From Eunapius fragilis (lineage: Eukaryota > Porifera > Demospongiae > Spongillida > Spongillidae), in the NCBI GenBank assembly GCA_963681505.1, contig OY811985.1, positions 310,001 through 374,000 on the forward strand: a stretch of DNA of 64,000 nucleotides. The letters run 5' to 3'. A program made the translations under genes and the position numbers. Shown piece by piece: positions 42,701-53,436 of this stretch (within the stretch, counting starts at the first letter, position 1; each line of letters starts with the position of its first letter). The notes beneath the pieces were generated by a model, which had not been told where the DNA came from, ran no database searches, and saw only the letters and a list, made by a program, of their open reading frames with translations.

Positions 42701-44057
42701 CCTAAAAGGGTCAAAATAAAGCGTCTTGTGAGAATTGGCAAACATTTGACAACAAAGATAAATGGGTTAGTTGTGGAAATTATGGCCACAATGATTCATG
42801 GTATGTTATGGAAGCCTTGCTACTACACATCACACAGCTGCTGCAAGCTGACCTTTAATTTAACACCAAAGTCAAACTTGGTAGTGTCCTTTCGTTCATC
42901 TCTGGAATTCTTTGGATCATTAGGTATCTTATGCTTTAACCCCTGGGGACCAGAAGTCTGCTGTGGGAGAGGGGTCTCCTGTGGGGGAGGGGTCACCTTC
43001 TGTGGGAGAGGGTGTTGTATTCTAACAGGTGCTACAGAAAAAGGAAAGAATAAAAACATGGAAATTACACAGGTCTGTCCCTCCATGAACCATACCAATA
43101 TCTGGTTCATCCAGTTGTCTCTCTGTTTTCGACTCTGCTAGGTTTTCATTCCTGGAATGTTCTACCTCCTCCTCCTCCTCCTCCTCCCTCTCCTCTTCCT
43201 CCTCTTTTACCACCTCTTCCTTGACCAGTGGTTTCTCTTCTTCCTCTTCTAGTTCCTTTGCTGCCTCCACTAACCCTTCCTCTTCTCCTTTATAATCTGT
43301 CTTTACAATACAGTCCCCGATCAAGGCCTCGTCTTTCTTTTCAATGTTCACTTCTTCATCCTCACAGGCCCCGTTCCTCGATGGCGTGCATTCGTTCTCT
43401 GGTACCTTGTTGCACAACATCTTGCCGCTATCACGAGGAGCGTTGCCTGGAGACAGCGGAGGTGGCGGGGAAAGGGTTCGCACGACCGGCACAACAGCTC
43501 TCCCGCCATCCCTCTGTCGGGCTATGGGCGGCGAGCAAGGGTCAGACGGACGCGAAGCTGCGCTATCCTTTTCCGTCAGAGGCGCAGTGGATGGCTCCAA
43601 ATCTAGTGTAAAGGGAGATGGCGAAGAGCTAGCACGCACCCCTGGCGCGTCTTTCTTCTTTGCAGCTACATGTGTGGGCGATATTGGCTGCGGAAGAGAA
43701 GAGACGTTAAGCGGACTCCCAATGCGCTTTAATACCAGCGACATACAGACGTTACAGCTACGGCAGCCGAATGCTCTGTGGAACTATCTGAATGAACGTA
43801 GCTCTTGGACGACGGCTTTCCTACAGGCTTGGTTGCGACAAACCTATTGTAGCCCGGCTGCCCCTTCCGCGCGCTTCCTACTTGCTCTCCCCTTTCCTTT
43901 TTCATCTGCCGAAGAGCTTGCCTAATAGCAGATCGCTCGTCGTACGAGGTAGCGGCATCCAGCTGAGGGCAATGGAACGTGAAGAGAACCAGAGATACAC
44001 TGGAGAACTAACCTTCTGCTGCAATGTGGCCTCATCCATACCCTCATATTCCGCCAT
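39779..44057 (-). CDS. CH-domain protein with smoothelin-like repeat motifs at both ends
   Basis: Seen: ATG at 44057-44055 starts MAEYEGMDEATLQQK, spliced to LDAATSYDERSAIRQALRQM, a smoothelin-type (ERxxIRxAxR) motif. A long acidic/Pro-rich middle follows (43022-43700). Then comes a CH-like domain: PLDNTLLYAYLNAYVCKE (41600), LCKLINKSVPNTVDMRAL (split by the 40590-41541 intron), and ENMTLVTESARAIGCHIFD with IRNLLVDLIRV near 40370-40480. This best resembles the first CH domains of plastin/fimbrin. The C-terminus repeats the first motif: STYEDRAAHRKA and TYEERAAIRRAERERRLKER. The stop is at 39779-39781. Known: fimbrin CH domains bind actin and smoothelins are actin-associated. Inferred: an actin-linked cytoskeletal protein. 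A single fimbrin-type CH between smoothelin-like motifs matches no family I know. Divergent from COPS9. Confidence 0.7.
40590..41541 (-). repeat. 32-33-bp donor-anchored minisatellite intron (CH gene)
   Basis: About 22 units contain AAGGCCCCTCCCCTTCCTAC plus ATCTAACT (sense strand). The donor AACTTGTG|GTAAGGCCCC is itself the start of the first unit (41541). The distal part of the intron (40590-40800) is GT-rich. Splicing joins TG to T in phase 2 and restores LCKLIN. Confidence 0.88.
41725..42175 (-). repeat. 47-bp minisatellite (CH gene intron)
   Basis: About nine copies of a unit containing CACCCTAATAGTGTACCAAC and CCTGTTCATCACCTCATCA (plus strand). It lies between the CH-gene exons near 42225 and 41670, starting close to the donor GACA|GTGAGTGATGG. 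Confidence 0.9.
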
Positions 44058-44207
44058 TCCAAGAAGCAATTGTGTTTAATATCGTCCCTTCGTTTCAGGA
44101 TCGGAACTATTAATAATTGCATTCCCGCCCACGACCACAAAACGCGTAAACGTTGCGCTATTGCATTCTAGCGGCACGTGACGCAAAGAGGCGTAGCTTT
44201 AAATAGA
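44058..44207. promoter_or_regulatory. Divergent promoter, CH-domain gene / COPS9
   Basis: Exactly 150 bp lie between the two ATGs. CACGTG occurs at 44176-44181 (GGCACGTGAC), an E-box/USF-type palindrome, but no binding is demonstrated. Confidence 0.5.
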
Positions 44208-44506
44208 ATGTCGACATCAAGCTGGCGAGGCAAGTATCGTCCGTCATCCTCCGCGCAGCAAGAGGAGGCCATGAACGAAATGGAATATGAAGGCACCTAT
44301 GAGGAGGTTAGTATCTGAAGGATAAAGACGTTTCTGTTTCATCATCTGCAGGGCGGCACATCTATTCTGGCTGACCTCACCCAAAACGAGAGGGCTGTTC
44401 ATCTGGACTTCTTCAACAGTAAGCTGCATAATTTCAGGCGAACGTGTATAGTTAAAACTATTTTACAGATTTTGATGACATTTTTAACGACCAAAACCTC
44501 GATTGA
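44208..44506 (+). CDS. COPS9: COP9 signalosome subunit 9 (CSNAP/MYEOV2)
   Basis: Known: a very small acidic subunit of the COP9 signalosome that tunes its deneddylase activity. Seen: three exons, 44208-44306, 44352-44418 and 44469-44506, with introns of only 45 and 50 bp. The conserved C-terminal block reads GGTSILADLTQNERAVHLDF then FNNFDDIFNDQNLD, matching the animal COPS9 signature (acidic tail with alternating aromatic residues). ATG at 44208 gives a 67-residue protein, slightly longer than the human 57 because of a Ser/Gln-rich N-terminus. The stop is TGA at 44504-44506. Convergent with MUTYH, 96 bp away. Confidence 0.9.
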
Positions 44507-44602
44507 TTTAACTGAAGTTCATATCGAGGTTCGAACTGTTTTCAGCCAGGGGATTCTGAGTGGTGTCTCATATTTGTGTGGTGTGTAAATGACGTGCCGA
44601 AA

Positions 44603-44981
44603 TCACTGTTTATGGAAGTATATGTCCAATGTACATTGCTTCTTTGGACTGTTGCTCTCTATGGGACTTCCCCTTTTCTATTTGAAAAGCAGGGAAATGT
44701 AAACATGCTGTTGCTTAGTAACGGTTCCCTTACCTTGCTTCCATGTGTCAGTAGCTGGTATATCTACATGGAGTGGGTTATTGCATGCAAGGAGGCCACA
44801 CCCCTAGTACCCACCTTCTTCACTGAAGTGCAAACAGCACTTCCCAGAAGCTGTGTTGTGTCAACCCATTTATGGTCAGTGGTTATGCAAGACATCTCTT
44901 GAATGTTGAGACTGTACACCTCATACTTGTGGTTGAGGTGAGTAAACTGGTGTGTGACCTATTGAATTAGCAAGATAAAGG

Positions 44982-45015
<34 letters not shown>

Positions 45016-47803
45016 GACTGCTCCAAGGTACTTCCAGCTTTGCCCCTTGGGTAGTGATAACCAGGAGTCCAGTATAGTCATTAAATCACCAGATGAAATA
45101 GTGCTCTTAATTTCTATACAAGGAAACTCCCACATCCCTGCTAAAAGACCTGAACAAAGTCAATAATGAGAGAGCCTAGTAAGACAGTGGATAGTTGGGG
45201 GGGGGGGGAGTGACCCTGACAGATAAAAGTTATCAGTGGGTTAATGACTCTAGTATGGTAGCTGTTAGCAGCTATGTGGAGGATCAAATTGGAATGAGAT
45301 CACTACCTAACCTGTGGGTGGTCTTTTTACGATGAGGAATTTGTCTTCACACATGACCACACCCACAACAAACTGAGCAGTGGTAAGGAGGGAAGGAATG
45401 AACATATGCCAACCACAACACTAGCCTGCAACAGCCATTCCTTTTCCCATAACACTAACACATTCATTCCTTGGCTCCTTCTTTTTGGCTTTCATTGGGA
45501 AGTTCAATATGGTTTCCTCAACTCCACAGGGAAGGCAAAGTGCACAACTCCTATCACCTTGGTTCCTGCTCCGAACACCACCACCCTGTTCCTAGTGTGT
45601 ATTGTGAGTGGTGATGGTGGTGGTAGTAGCCATTAGCTGACGTTGGCCCAGCATTACTGTACCATCTTCAGGGCCACACAGTGCTCACTAATTGGACACA
45701 CTGAACAAGTCGGGCTCTTGGGGGTGCACACAATGGCCCCCAGCTCCATCAAGGCTTGGTTGAAGGTGCCTGGCTGTTCTCTGTCTACAAGCTGCTCAGC
45801 AAGGTGCCTGAAACATGAGGTTGGTTCAAATGGCTGGTTCAGTCCCGACATACCAGAAGTGGTCAGAAGCAGTCTTTCCATTGGAGTGGGCTCCAATGGC
45901 TCTCAGCCTTGAGAATACTCTGATCACATTACCATCAACTGCACCACACACCTGCAGCCAGAAGTAGAGTACCTACCACCACCACCTAATCACCACCCTT
46001 ACCTACCACCACCACCTAATCACCAGCCTTACCTCCCACCATAACCTAACCACCACCCTTACCTCCTACCATCACTTAATCACCACTCTTACCTCCCACC
46101 ATCACCTAATCAGCACCCTTACCTCCCACCATCACCTAATCACCACCCTTACCTCCCACCATCACCTAACCACCACCCTTACCTCCCACCACCACCCTTA
46201 CCTCCCACCATCACCTAATCACCACCCTTACCTCCCACCATCACCTAACCACCACCCTTACCTCCCACCATCACCTAATCACCACCCTTACCTCTCAACA
46301 TCACTTAACCACCACCCTTACCTCCCACCATCACCTAATCACCACCCTTACCTCCCAACATCACCTAACCACCACCCTTACCTCCCACCACCACCTAATC
46401 ACCACCCTTACCTCCCACCATCACCTAATCACCACCCTTACCTCCCACCATCACCTAATCACCACCCTTACCTCCCACCATCACCTAATCACCACCCTTA
46501 CCTCCCACCATCACCTAACCACCAACCTTACCTCCCACCATCACCTAATCACCACCCTTACCTCCCACCACCACCTAATCACCACCCTTACCTCCCACCA
46601 TCACCTAATCACCACCCTTACCTCCCACCATCACCTAACCACCACCCTTACCTCCCACCATCACCTAACCACCACCCTTACCTCCCACCATCACCTAACC
46701 ACCACCCTTACCTCCCACCATCACCTAACCACCACCCTTACCTCCCACCATAACCTAATCACCCCCCTTATCTCCCACCATCATCTAATCACCACCCTTA
46801 CCTCCCACCATCACCTAATCACCACCCTTACCTCCCACCATCACTTAATCACCTCATCCAATGCAATAGAAGCTACAGCACCTGCAGTATATGGACCTAC
46901 TCCTGGTAGTGTCAATAACTCTTTGGCTGATTTAGGGAACTCCTTTAACTGCTCCACTACCTATTAATGAGAAGGAGATGAGATGACACCAGTGTCACCC
47001 CAGCACCACTGGTGTGATCTCACCACTAGTGGTGCTAGGGTCACACCAGTGGTGCTTTTGAGGTACCTTTTTTGCTCCTTCCCATAACCGCTGGCCCCTG
47101 CTGTAATACCCAAGCCCCGCCCACATTTCTCTCACTTCCTGCAACAGAGCAAGGCGATAGTGTGTGCAAGTGAGTCAACTGTCATAACAGCTTTCAATCC
47201 TGCAAAACAAAATATACCACAACTTTGGCACAGTTTATTAACAAGACGATGTTACTCTGGATAGTTTATTAATGACACATTTTTTGTACATCATAAATTC
47301 TATATTTCCCATGAATTTAAACACAATTCTACCTCTAGATTCGCGGAGGCCAGGTCGTTAGTGGTTGGCCACCTCTGGAAGGGAAGGGTAAACTATGCAA
47401 ATCACACTGGCAAACCTGCCGAACGTTATGAACGGTTCCTATGCTATTTTCTTACGTACTTCCATCCATCGCTCATAGTATGGAACTACGGTCGCAACCT
47501 GCGTCTAATACTATTGTCACAGTATGGCCACGTGACTCAGTAACGCACCTGCTGCAACATAACTTCCGACACCCAAACGGCGTAAGCTTTCGTAGAGACG
47601 TCTGCAGCTTCCAGAGCCTGTCCGTTGCATTAAATGTTAGCACGTGCGCACCATGTACAGCGGAGAGTTCTAACCTTCCTTCTCCAAGGCAAGTCCCTTT
47701 TGTTCTCTGCGTACCATTTCAGAAGGCTTGCCCTAAGCGTGTGTACCTCTTCTATGTCGTGAAAACTATGGTGCGAACAACACTCCACTGTGGGATTAGT
47801 CAT
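44603..47803 (-). CDS. MUTYH: Adenine DNA glycosylase MUTYH (MutY homologue)
   Basis: Known: removes adenine opposite 8-oxoguanine. Seen: ATG at 47803-47801 ([20 protein letters not shown]), then [20 protein letters not shown] and [12 protein letters not shown] with the catalytic-type Glu. [19 protein letters not shown], the helix-hairpin-helix [17 protein letters not shown] and catalytic-Asp motif [12 protein letters not shown] follow. The 4Fe-4S loop has Cys spacing 6-2-5 ([17 protein letters not shown] near 45670). The NUDIX-like 8-oxoG recognition domain continues left of an apparent stop at 45654 through exons with [51 protein letters not shown] and [16 protein letters not shown]. The last exon ends [11 protein letters not shown], a PIP-box-like tail, with stop at 44603-44605. 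The exons of the C-terminal half were joined by eye. Confidence 0.92.
45952..46852 (-). repeat. 901-bp intron: 30-bp donor-anchored minisatellite (MUTYH)
   Basis: About 29 copies of a unit containing GATTAGGTGATGGTGGGAGG plus TAAGGGTGGT (sense strand). It starts at the donor GATGAG|GTGATTAAGTGATGG. Each copy repeats both the GAG|GTGAT-like start and a GGGAG|GTAAGG donor consensus. The acceptor is GGCTGCAG|GTGTGTGG. Confidence 0.92.
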
Positions 47804-47963
47804 GCTGACTCCTCATGCAAAATCATTTTAAAAATTTAACCTATTAATCCCGCGAAATCCGCGGAATCATCAGATCGATCTAATACCCTAATATAAATAG
47901 GGCAAGCAGCGCATGCGCGATATGTAGCTTTCATTTGTTTTCTAAAAGTGTCTGCATACGAAG
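47804..47963. promoter_or_regulatory. Divergent promoter, MUTYH / EBPL-like
   Basis: 160 bp between start codons. It contains TATAAATAG near 47892 and GCGCATGCGC near 47910, the latter a palindrome like the NRF1 consensus (GCGCATGCGC). NRF1-type control of a repair gene would be plausible but is inferred. Confidence 0.5.
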
Positions 47964-48300
47964 ATGTCGGAGTCACTTGTGGCAAAGGCGCTGGGATTTG
48001 CAGGACTACAGGCTCTCGCTGCCCTCGTTGTCGCATTTCTGTTGGTGGGGAAGAGACGCAACCTTTCTTCTGTGGACAAACTAGTGGTCTTGTGGCTTGT
48101 CTATGTAACTATAGTCCACTCTACTCTGGTAAAGTTATGCTGCAGCTGAACGCAACCTTTCTTGTGACTATCGATGTTACAGGAAGCTATGTTCGTGTAT
48201 CTTTCTTTGACGGGGACGGTCAATGGATCATCTGGACTGTTCGCCGAGATATGTATGGCGCAGCGAGAGCTTAATGTTGCAGCATTCGACACGCCGTCCG

Positions 48301-48358
<58 letters not shown>

Positions 48359-48859
48359 TAGGGCAAGAATATGCTAGAGCTGATTTCAGGTGGGGTGTTT
48401 CAGACCCAACTGTTGTAAGCTTAGAGATGTGGACCGTACTACTGAACGGACCAATGTGTGTAATTGTAATCTATGCCATTTTGAGGGACAAACCGTACAG
48501 GTATGAGAGAACCTTTGGTTTCCATCATGTTGTCATCCCCCCCCCCCCCCCACACACACACACACACTACAGGCACTTCGTTCAAGTACTTCTCAATACT
48601 TGTGAATTGTATGGAGGTAATATGGCTGCTGATCCCCTCCCCTCCCCCCCCCCCCTAACATCCATTTACACATTTAGGGTGGATAACGTTTGGCCCTGAA
48701 TGGATCACTGGAAGCAAGAACCTTGACACAAGCAGTCTCCTCTATACCTGGGTGTACTTATTCTTCTTCAACTTCCTATGGGTCATCTTCCCTGTCCTCC
48801 TCTTGGTCCAGTCCTTCCAAGCCACGTGGTCCAGGCCTACCAAGCCACATAAGAACTAG
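47964..48859 (+). CDS. EBPL: Emopamil-binding protein-like (EBPL) membrane protein
   Basis: Known: EXPERA-domain family related to sterol delta8-delta7 isomerase EBP; EBPL itself has no established isomerase activity. Seen: four-helix membrane protein in several exons. Exon 1 (47964-48128) has helix LQALAALVVAFLLVG and VDKLVVLWLVYVTIVHSTL. Exon 2 (48183-48252) has EAMFVYLSLTGTVNGSSGLF. The next exon, from 48361, has EYARADFRWGVSDPTVVSLE with helix GPMCVIVIYAI. Then come RHFVQVLLNTCELYGG and FGPEWITGSKNLDTSSLLYT followed by WVYLFFFNFLWVIFPVLLLV. The pattern matches EBPL more closely than EBP. The stop is TAG at 48857-48859. One intron (48253-48360) is mostly CA repeat; another is a C-run plus CA. 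Divergent from MUTYH. Confidence 0.88.
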
Positions 48860-48916
48860 CAAATGGTCACTATGACGATAATAGTAGTATAAGTATTACA
48901 GAGCCGTAATAACTAA

Positions 48917-48953
<37 letters not shown>

Positions 48954-49045
48954 GTGATAACTAACCACACACATGCTATGTGATAAGGTTGTGCAGGCAT
49001 CAAGTACTGTTAACAGTTTGTATCATTTGCTGGATGACACAGCCA

Positions 49046-52000
49046 TTAAAGTGCATTGTAGCTGCCTCTCTGCATGAAGAGCCTCTCGTAGTGGGTGGGG
49101 CAGTAGAACGTATCACTGATGGTAGCGTATGCCGATGGACTGAGCACCTTAGAACATTGGCTGCAGCTGTGGGTGGGACCATAAATAGACACACCCACTG
49201 ATCCCACAAGTGGACACACCCTGATCCCATGTGGACACACCCACTGATCCCACAAGTGGACACACCCTGATCCCATGTGGACACACCCACTGATCCCATG
49301 AGTGGACACACCACTGATCCCACGAGGGGACACACCCACTGATCCCACAAGTGGACACGCCCCTGATCCCATGTGGACACACCCACTGATCCCATGTGGA
49401 CACGCCCACTGATCCCATGTGGACACCCCCACTGATCCTACCGAAAGCATGATTTGTGGAAGGTGTACTCATTGGCAGCTACAAACTCCACTGGATAAAT
49501 CACTTTGCCACATATGAAGCACTGAGGGAGTGTGTGTGTGTGTGGGTGTGTGTGTGGATTAAATGACATGAAAGACTGCATTGCCCCCCCCCCTTCCCCC
49601 CTTAAACCAACTTTGCTATTTGTTCCCATCTGTGTAGCACTGCCGAAGCCAGATGTCTTCCTTCTTGGTACCCCCACAAGATCTGTCCTCTTCATCCCCT
49701 TAGGGTTAGATGTGGTGTACTTCTCAACAGAAGACTCGTCAACCTCCTCCTTCAATAGGACTATCTCTGTGTCCTTATCCTTCCCTTGGTACAGGAGCTC
49801 TCCTGGGTAACTTACTACCTAAGAAGGGATGGTCAGGTATGTGGGAAGGTCACAATGGGAGGGGCAGGTCACAAAGGGGAGGGGCAGGTCACAAAGGGGA
49901 GGGGCAGGTCACAAAGGAGTCTATGCTACTCAGCCTAGGAGATTTGAAGAGGGACTGGGGATGAGGAGTGGGGGGGGATGGGGAGTGGGGAGGAGGGGGA
50001 GTGGGGAGTGGGGGGGGCCTCAAGTGGCTACCTTGTGTTTCTTAGCAGTCTTCAGAACTCCTGAAAGAGCCTCAAATTTGTCTGCAGTGTGCTCAAACAG
50101 TACTCCAAATTTGACACTAAATAGACCATCTTCATTTCGTGTTCCAAGGGTTTTGATCTCACTAACCAGCTGGGAATATGGCAAATTAAGATTTTGTATT
50201 TCCTCTCATCCTCACAGATGTATTCTTACATGCCACACACCTACTCACATACACCCCACACACAGAGACATACCTACACACCCCACACACCCCCACACAC
50301 AGACATACCTACACACCCCACATACACACACACACACACACAAGTGCATACCTTCTTTAGTTCCTTATCGACCCACTGCACAGCTGCCATTACTCTGTTT
50401 GTATTCACATCAGCCTCCTCTGCTAGTTCGCTCAGGGCCATAGGGAAAGACTTATCCCTTGGCATGTGTAAGTGGCTAGATAGGCTTGGTTCTGACAGCC
50501 TCTTATGCTTCCAACTAAGGGAGGGGCCAATCCCTGCTGGGGAGGAGGGGCCAATCCCTGCTGGGGAGGAGGGGCCAATCCCTGCTGGGGAGGAGGGCCC
50601 AATCCCTGCTGGGGAGGAGGGGCCAATCCCTGCTGGGGAGGAGGGGCCAATCCCTGCTGGGGAGGAGGGGCCAATCCTTGCTGGGGAGGAGGGGCCAATC
50701 CCTGCTGGGGAGGAGGGGCCAATCCCTGCTGGGGAAGAGGGGCCAATCCTTGATGGGGAGGAGGGGCCAATTCTTGCTGGGGAGGAGGGGCCAATCCTTG
50801 CTGGGGAGGAGGGGCCAATCCCTGCTGGGGAGGAGAGGGCCATATCTTTTTCATTGCTGTTGGAAGAAGGGAGGGGGATTCGATCAAACAATGGAGGAGG
50901 GGCTTGGCGTTTGTTTGCTGTGGAGTTGGCTGCAGTGGAGGTGCCAGTGGTGATGGAGGTGGAGATGGAAGAGATGGTGGAGGTGGAGGTGGAAGTGATG
51001 GTGGAGATGGAGGTGCCAGTGGTGATGAAGGTGGAGGTGGAAGTGATGGTGGAGGTGGAGGTGGTCAGTGCTACATCTTGGACTTCAGTTTTGAGGAGAA
51101 TAATGTCAGTGTTGTTATGTGTTCCTTGGAACAGCACCTCACCCTGGTACTTCACCACCTGGATGATGAAGATATTGTAAAGACCTCAAGCAGCCTCAAA
51201 TGATGACTGTACCTTAAGCTTCTTGGCTGATCTTAGTACAGCAGTAATGTTTGTGGTCCTTCCCAAAGTATGCCTTAGAAGTTCTCCAAATGGGACAGTG
51301 ACCACACCTCCAGCATCCTTGTGGCCTATTGCAAGTATGTCATTCACCAGCTTGGTGATGGAGAGGGTGGTGGGGGTGGTGGTGAGGGAGGGGGAGTTGG
51401 TGAAGAAGGGGGAGGAGGGTTGGTGAGGAAGGGGGAGGGGTTTGGCTTAATTTCCATATTTGAACTTTACACAGAGGTGAAACAAACAGGTACAAATACG
51501 TCACACACTCACATAACACACATCAACACTCACATAACACAACACACACATCACACACTCACAACACTCGCATAACACACTCACATAACAAACATAACAC
51601 ACACATCACACACTCACATAACACACACATCACATATACCTCTTTTAATTCCTCACTGAATGAAGATGAAGGCACCTCTACTTTGTTTGTGTACCCTTCA
51701 ATTTGACTCAAATATGAGGACTGGGAGGAGGGTGTCTGGGGGTTATGAAGGCTATTTTTAGAAGCAGTTAATGACAGCTTTGTAGGGCTGATAACAGCAG
51801 TGGGCTTTGATCCTTCTTCGACCTGTTGAGATAGCTCTGTTGGCCTAACATGGTTTGCTTCAGAAGTATCCACCACACTTATCTTTTGTGATTTTGGGGA
51901 CACCATACGCTGAGGTGTGCCTGGCTTGTCGTTTGGATTTGGCGTGTTTGAAAATTGCCTGATACGTTGCTGAATGGCTGACACTACAGCTGTGGGGGAT

Positions 52001-53436
52001 GAGGGTGGTTCTACCGGTATAGCTGTGGGGGGTGAGGGTGGTGCTACCGGTGTAGCTGTGGGGGGTGAGGGTGGTGCTACCGGTGTAGCTGTGGGGGGTG
52101 AGGGTGGTGCTATGGGTGTAGCTGTGGGGGGTGCTATGGGTGTAGCTGTGGGGGGTGAGGGTGGTGCTACGGGTGTAGCTGTGGGGGGTGAGGGTGGTGC
52201 TACTGGTGTAGCTGTGGGGGGTGAGGGTGGTGCTATGGGTGTAGCTGTGGGGGGTGCTATGGGTGTAGCTGTGGGGGGTGAGGGCGGTGCTACCGGTGTA
52301 GCTGTGGGTGGTGCTATGGGTGTAGCTGTGGGGGGTGAGGGTGGTGCTACAGAATTCTGATGCTCATTCAATGCAGGGGGTGTGGCAGCTTCCTCAGCAA
52401 CCATCTCATTAAAGGCTGCATGAACAGACTCATCCACGTGGTGAAGAAGGACTGGGGAGGAGGCTGCATCCATTGGCTCATTTACATTTACCCCGCTACC
52501 AGTCGTTGCGGGCATCTCAGGGATTTCCTTATCGCTACCGCACGTTCTCATCTGATCCCTCTCGTTGCTCTCGCTGTCGCTATCCAGTAGGGCGGGGCCA
52601 GCAGCAATAACGTATCCGCTTGCGTCGCTCAGTACAACCGCTTCAGGAGATGTGTGTGTCTGGTCTGAGGGATCCAACTGCTTGCCGCTGCTGGTAATCT
52701 CTTCCTGTGTCGACTGAAGAACGCCTCGATCTTCCGCGCCACCAGCGCCTTGAACTGTCTCCTCTACCACTAACTCCGCTGAACTACGTTCCATGTCGGT
52801 AAGCCCTACCTTCACGGCGTTGTCCCGAATACTCGCAGTGACGGCTTTCCCTTCTTCAGCTGTGTCTTGCATCACCTCTAGCTCAGCTGAGCCGCGCTCT
52901 TTGCTATGCGATGCGACATATGGATGTGCAGTGCCTCTTGTATCGTAGGCCTCCATCTCCGTATCATCCACCACCTCCTCTACGGCAGGTCTCGCCTTTC
53001 CATTAGCCCCGCCCACAGCAATACCTTGTGCTTCAACGGGCTTCACCTCTAGCTCCGTTTGCTCGTTAATATGCAGCCTGCGCATAGCTTCCCGCAAACT
53101 TTCCTCCCATAGCTCGAATTCCCTCCGCGATTCGCAAACGAAGTGGTAGGAACGGTCGTTATTGACGATAGAGAAGCAGAGTGACTTTGGTATGTTGCTT
53201 GGCCAGGAGGTGCAGTCATCTTCTCCCACCTCTTCGCCAAAGCGTATCCCTATGCATTTCCTTACAATTGGGATAGTCCTGTTCGTTACATTAGATCGCA
53301 AGTTCTTGAAGCTATGGAGGTTTCCGTCCGAATACAAGACATAGTAGCGCCTGTGCCACGTTGAAAATAAACGTTTGTTACGGGCTAACTTGAACAAGTA
53401 GCCTGAAGCAATGGGAGTGACTGCTGGCTCGCTCAT
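49046..53436 (-). CDS. PH - Pro-rich repeats - Costars - Costars - LIM protein
   Basis: Seen: ATG at 53436-53434 (MSEPAVTPIASGYLFKLARN) starts a PH domain (RLFSTWHRRYYVLYSDGNLH ... FVCESRREFELWEESLREAM). A long acidic/Pro-rich exon (to 51638) follows, with an 11-residue repeat. Costars domain 1 (51200-51300, 51080-51158) reads LVNDILAIGHKDAGG, VPFGELLRHTL and VVKYQGEVLFQGTHNNTDII. An 8-residue SSPAGIGP repeat follows. Costars domain 2 (50040-50170, 49740-49817) reads LVSEIKTLGTRNEDGLFSVK, FGVLFEH and VVSYPGELLYQG. A C-terminal LIM domain (49442-49520, 49046-49166) has Cys/His ligands CFICG...HKSC..CSQC...CPTH. The stop is at 49046-49048. Known: Costars domains (ABRA, ABRACL) regulate actin/SRF; the LIM type resembles EPLIN/LIMD2. 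Inferred: membrane-targeted actin regulator. An in-frame start further upstream (to 53547) cannot be excluded. Confidence 0.8.
49167..49441 (-). repeat. About 23-bp donor-anchored minisatellite (LIM intron)
   Basis: About 11 copies of GGGATCAGTGGGTGTGTCCA plus CAT or CTTGT. The donor TTTCG|GTAGGATCAGTGGGGGTG is itself the first copy, and the last copy runs into the acceptor region. The intron splits the LIM domain. Confidence 0.9.
50515..50838 (-). repeat. Coding 24-bp repeat (SSPAGIGP)
   Basis: Thirteen copies of an in-frame 24-bp unit (GGCCAATCCCTGCTGGGGAG on the plus strand) encode SSPAGIGP between the two Costars domains. Substitutions are mostly Ala/Gly to Ala/Arg and silent. No stop occurs in this frame, and the exon joins Costars 1 to Costars 2. 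Confidence 0.85.
51975..52350 (-). repeat. Coding 33-bp repeat with 21-24-bp variants (PPSPPTATPVA)
   Basis: In-frame units encode PPSPPTATPVA, alternating with shorter PPTATPIA units, in the linker between the PH and Costars domains. The PxxP-rich sequence could bind SH3 or WW domains (inference). Array length is always a multiple of three, consistent with selection for an open frame. Confidence 0.85.

Noticed and set aside
44576..44902. Plus-strand ORF of 108 codons after COPS9
   Set aside because: Antisense to the last exons of MUTYH, which carry recognisable conserved sequence on the minus strand.
45654..45896. MUTYH ending at the TAA at 45654
   Set aside because: Exons further left encode clear NUDIX-domain motifs ([21 protein letters not shown]) and a C-terminal PIP-like tail in the right order, so the stop is probably intronic.
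47892..47900. TATAAATA sites as promoters, including those in the 33-bp array at 25138-25895
   Set aside because: The array copies are intronic repeats with no transcript evidence. Only the copy between MUTYH and EBPL is in a plausible place, and it is mentioned there without a separate call.
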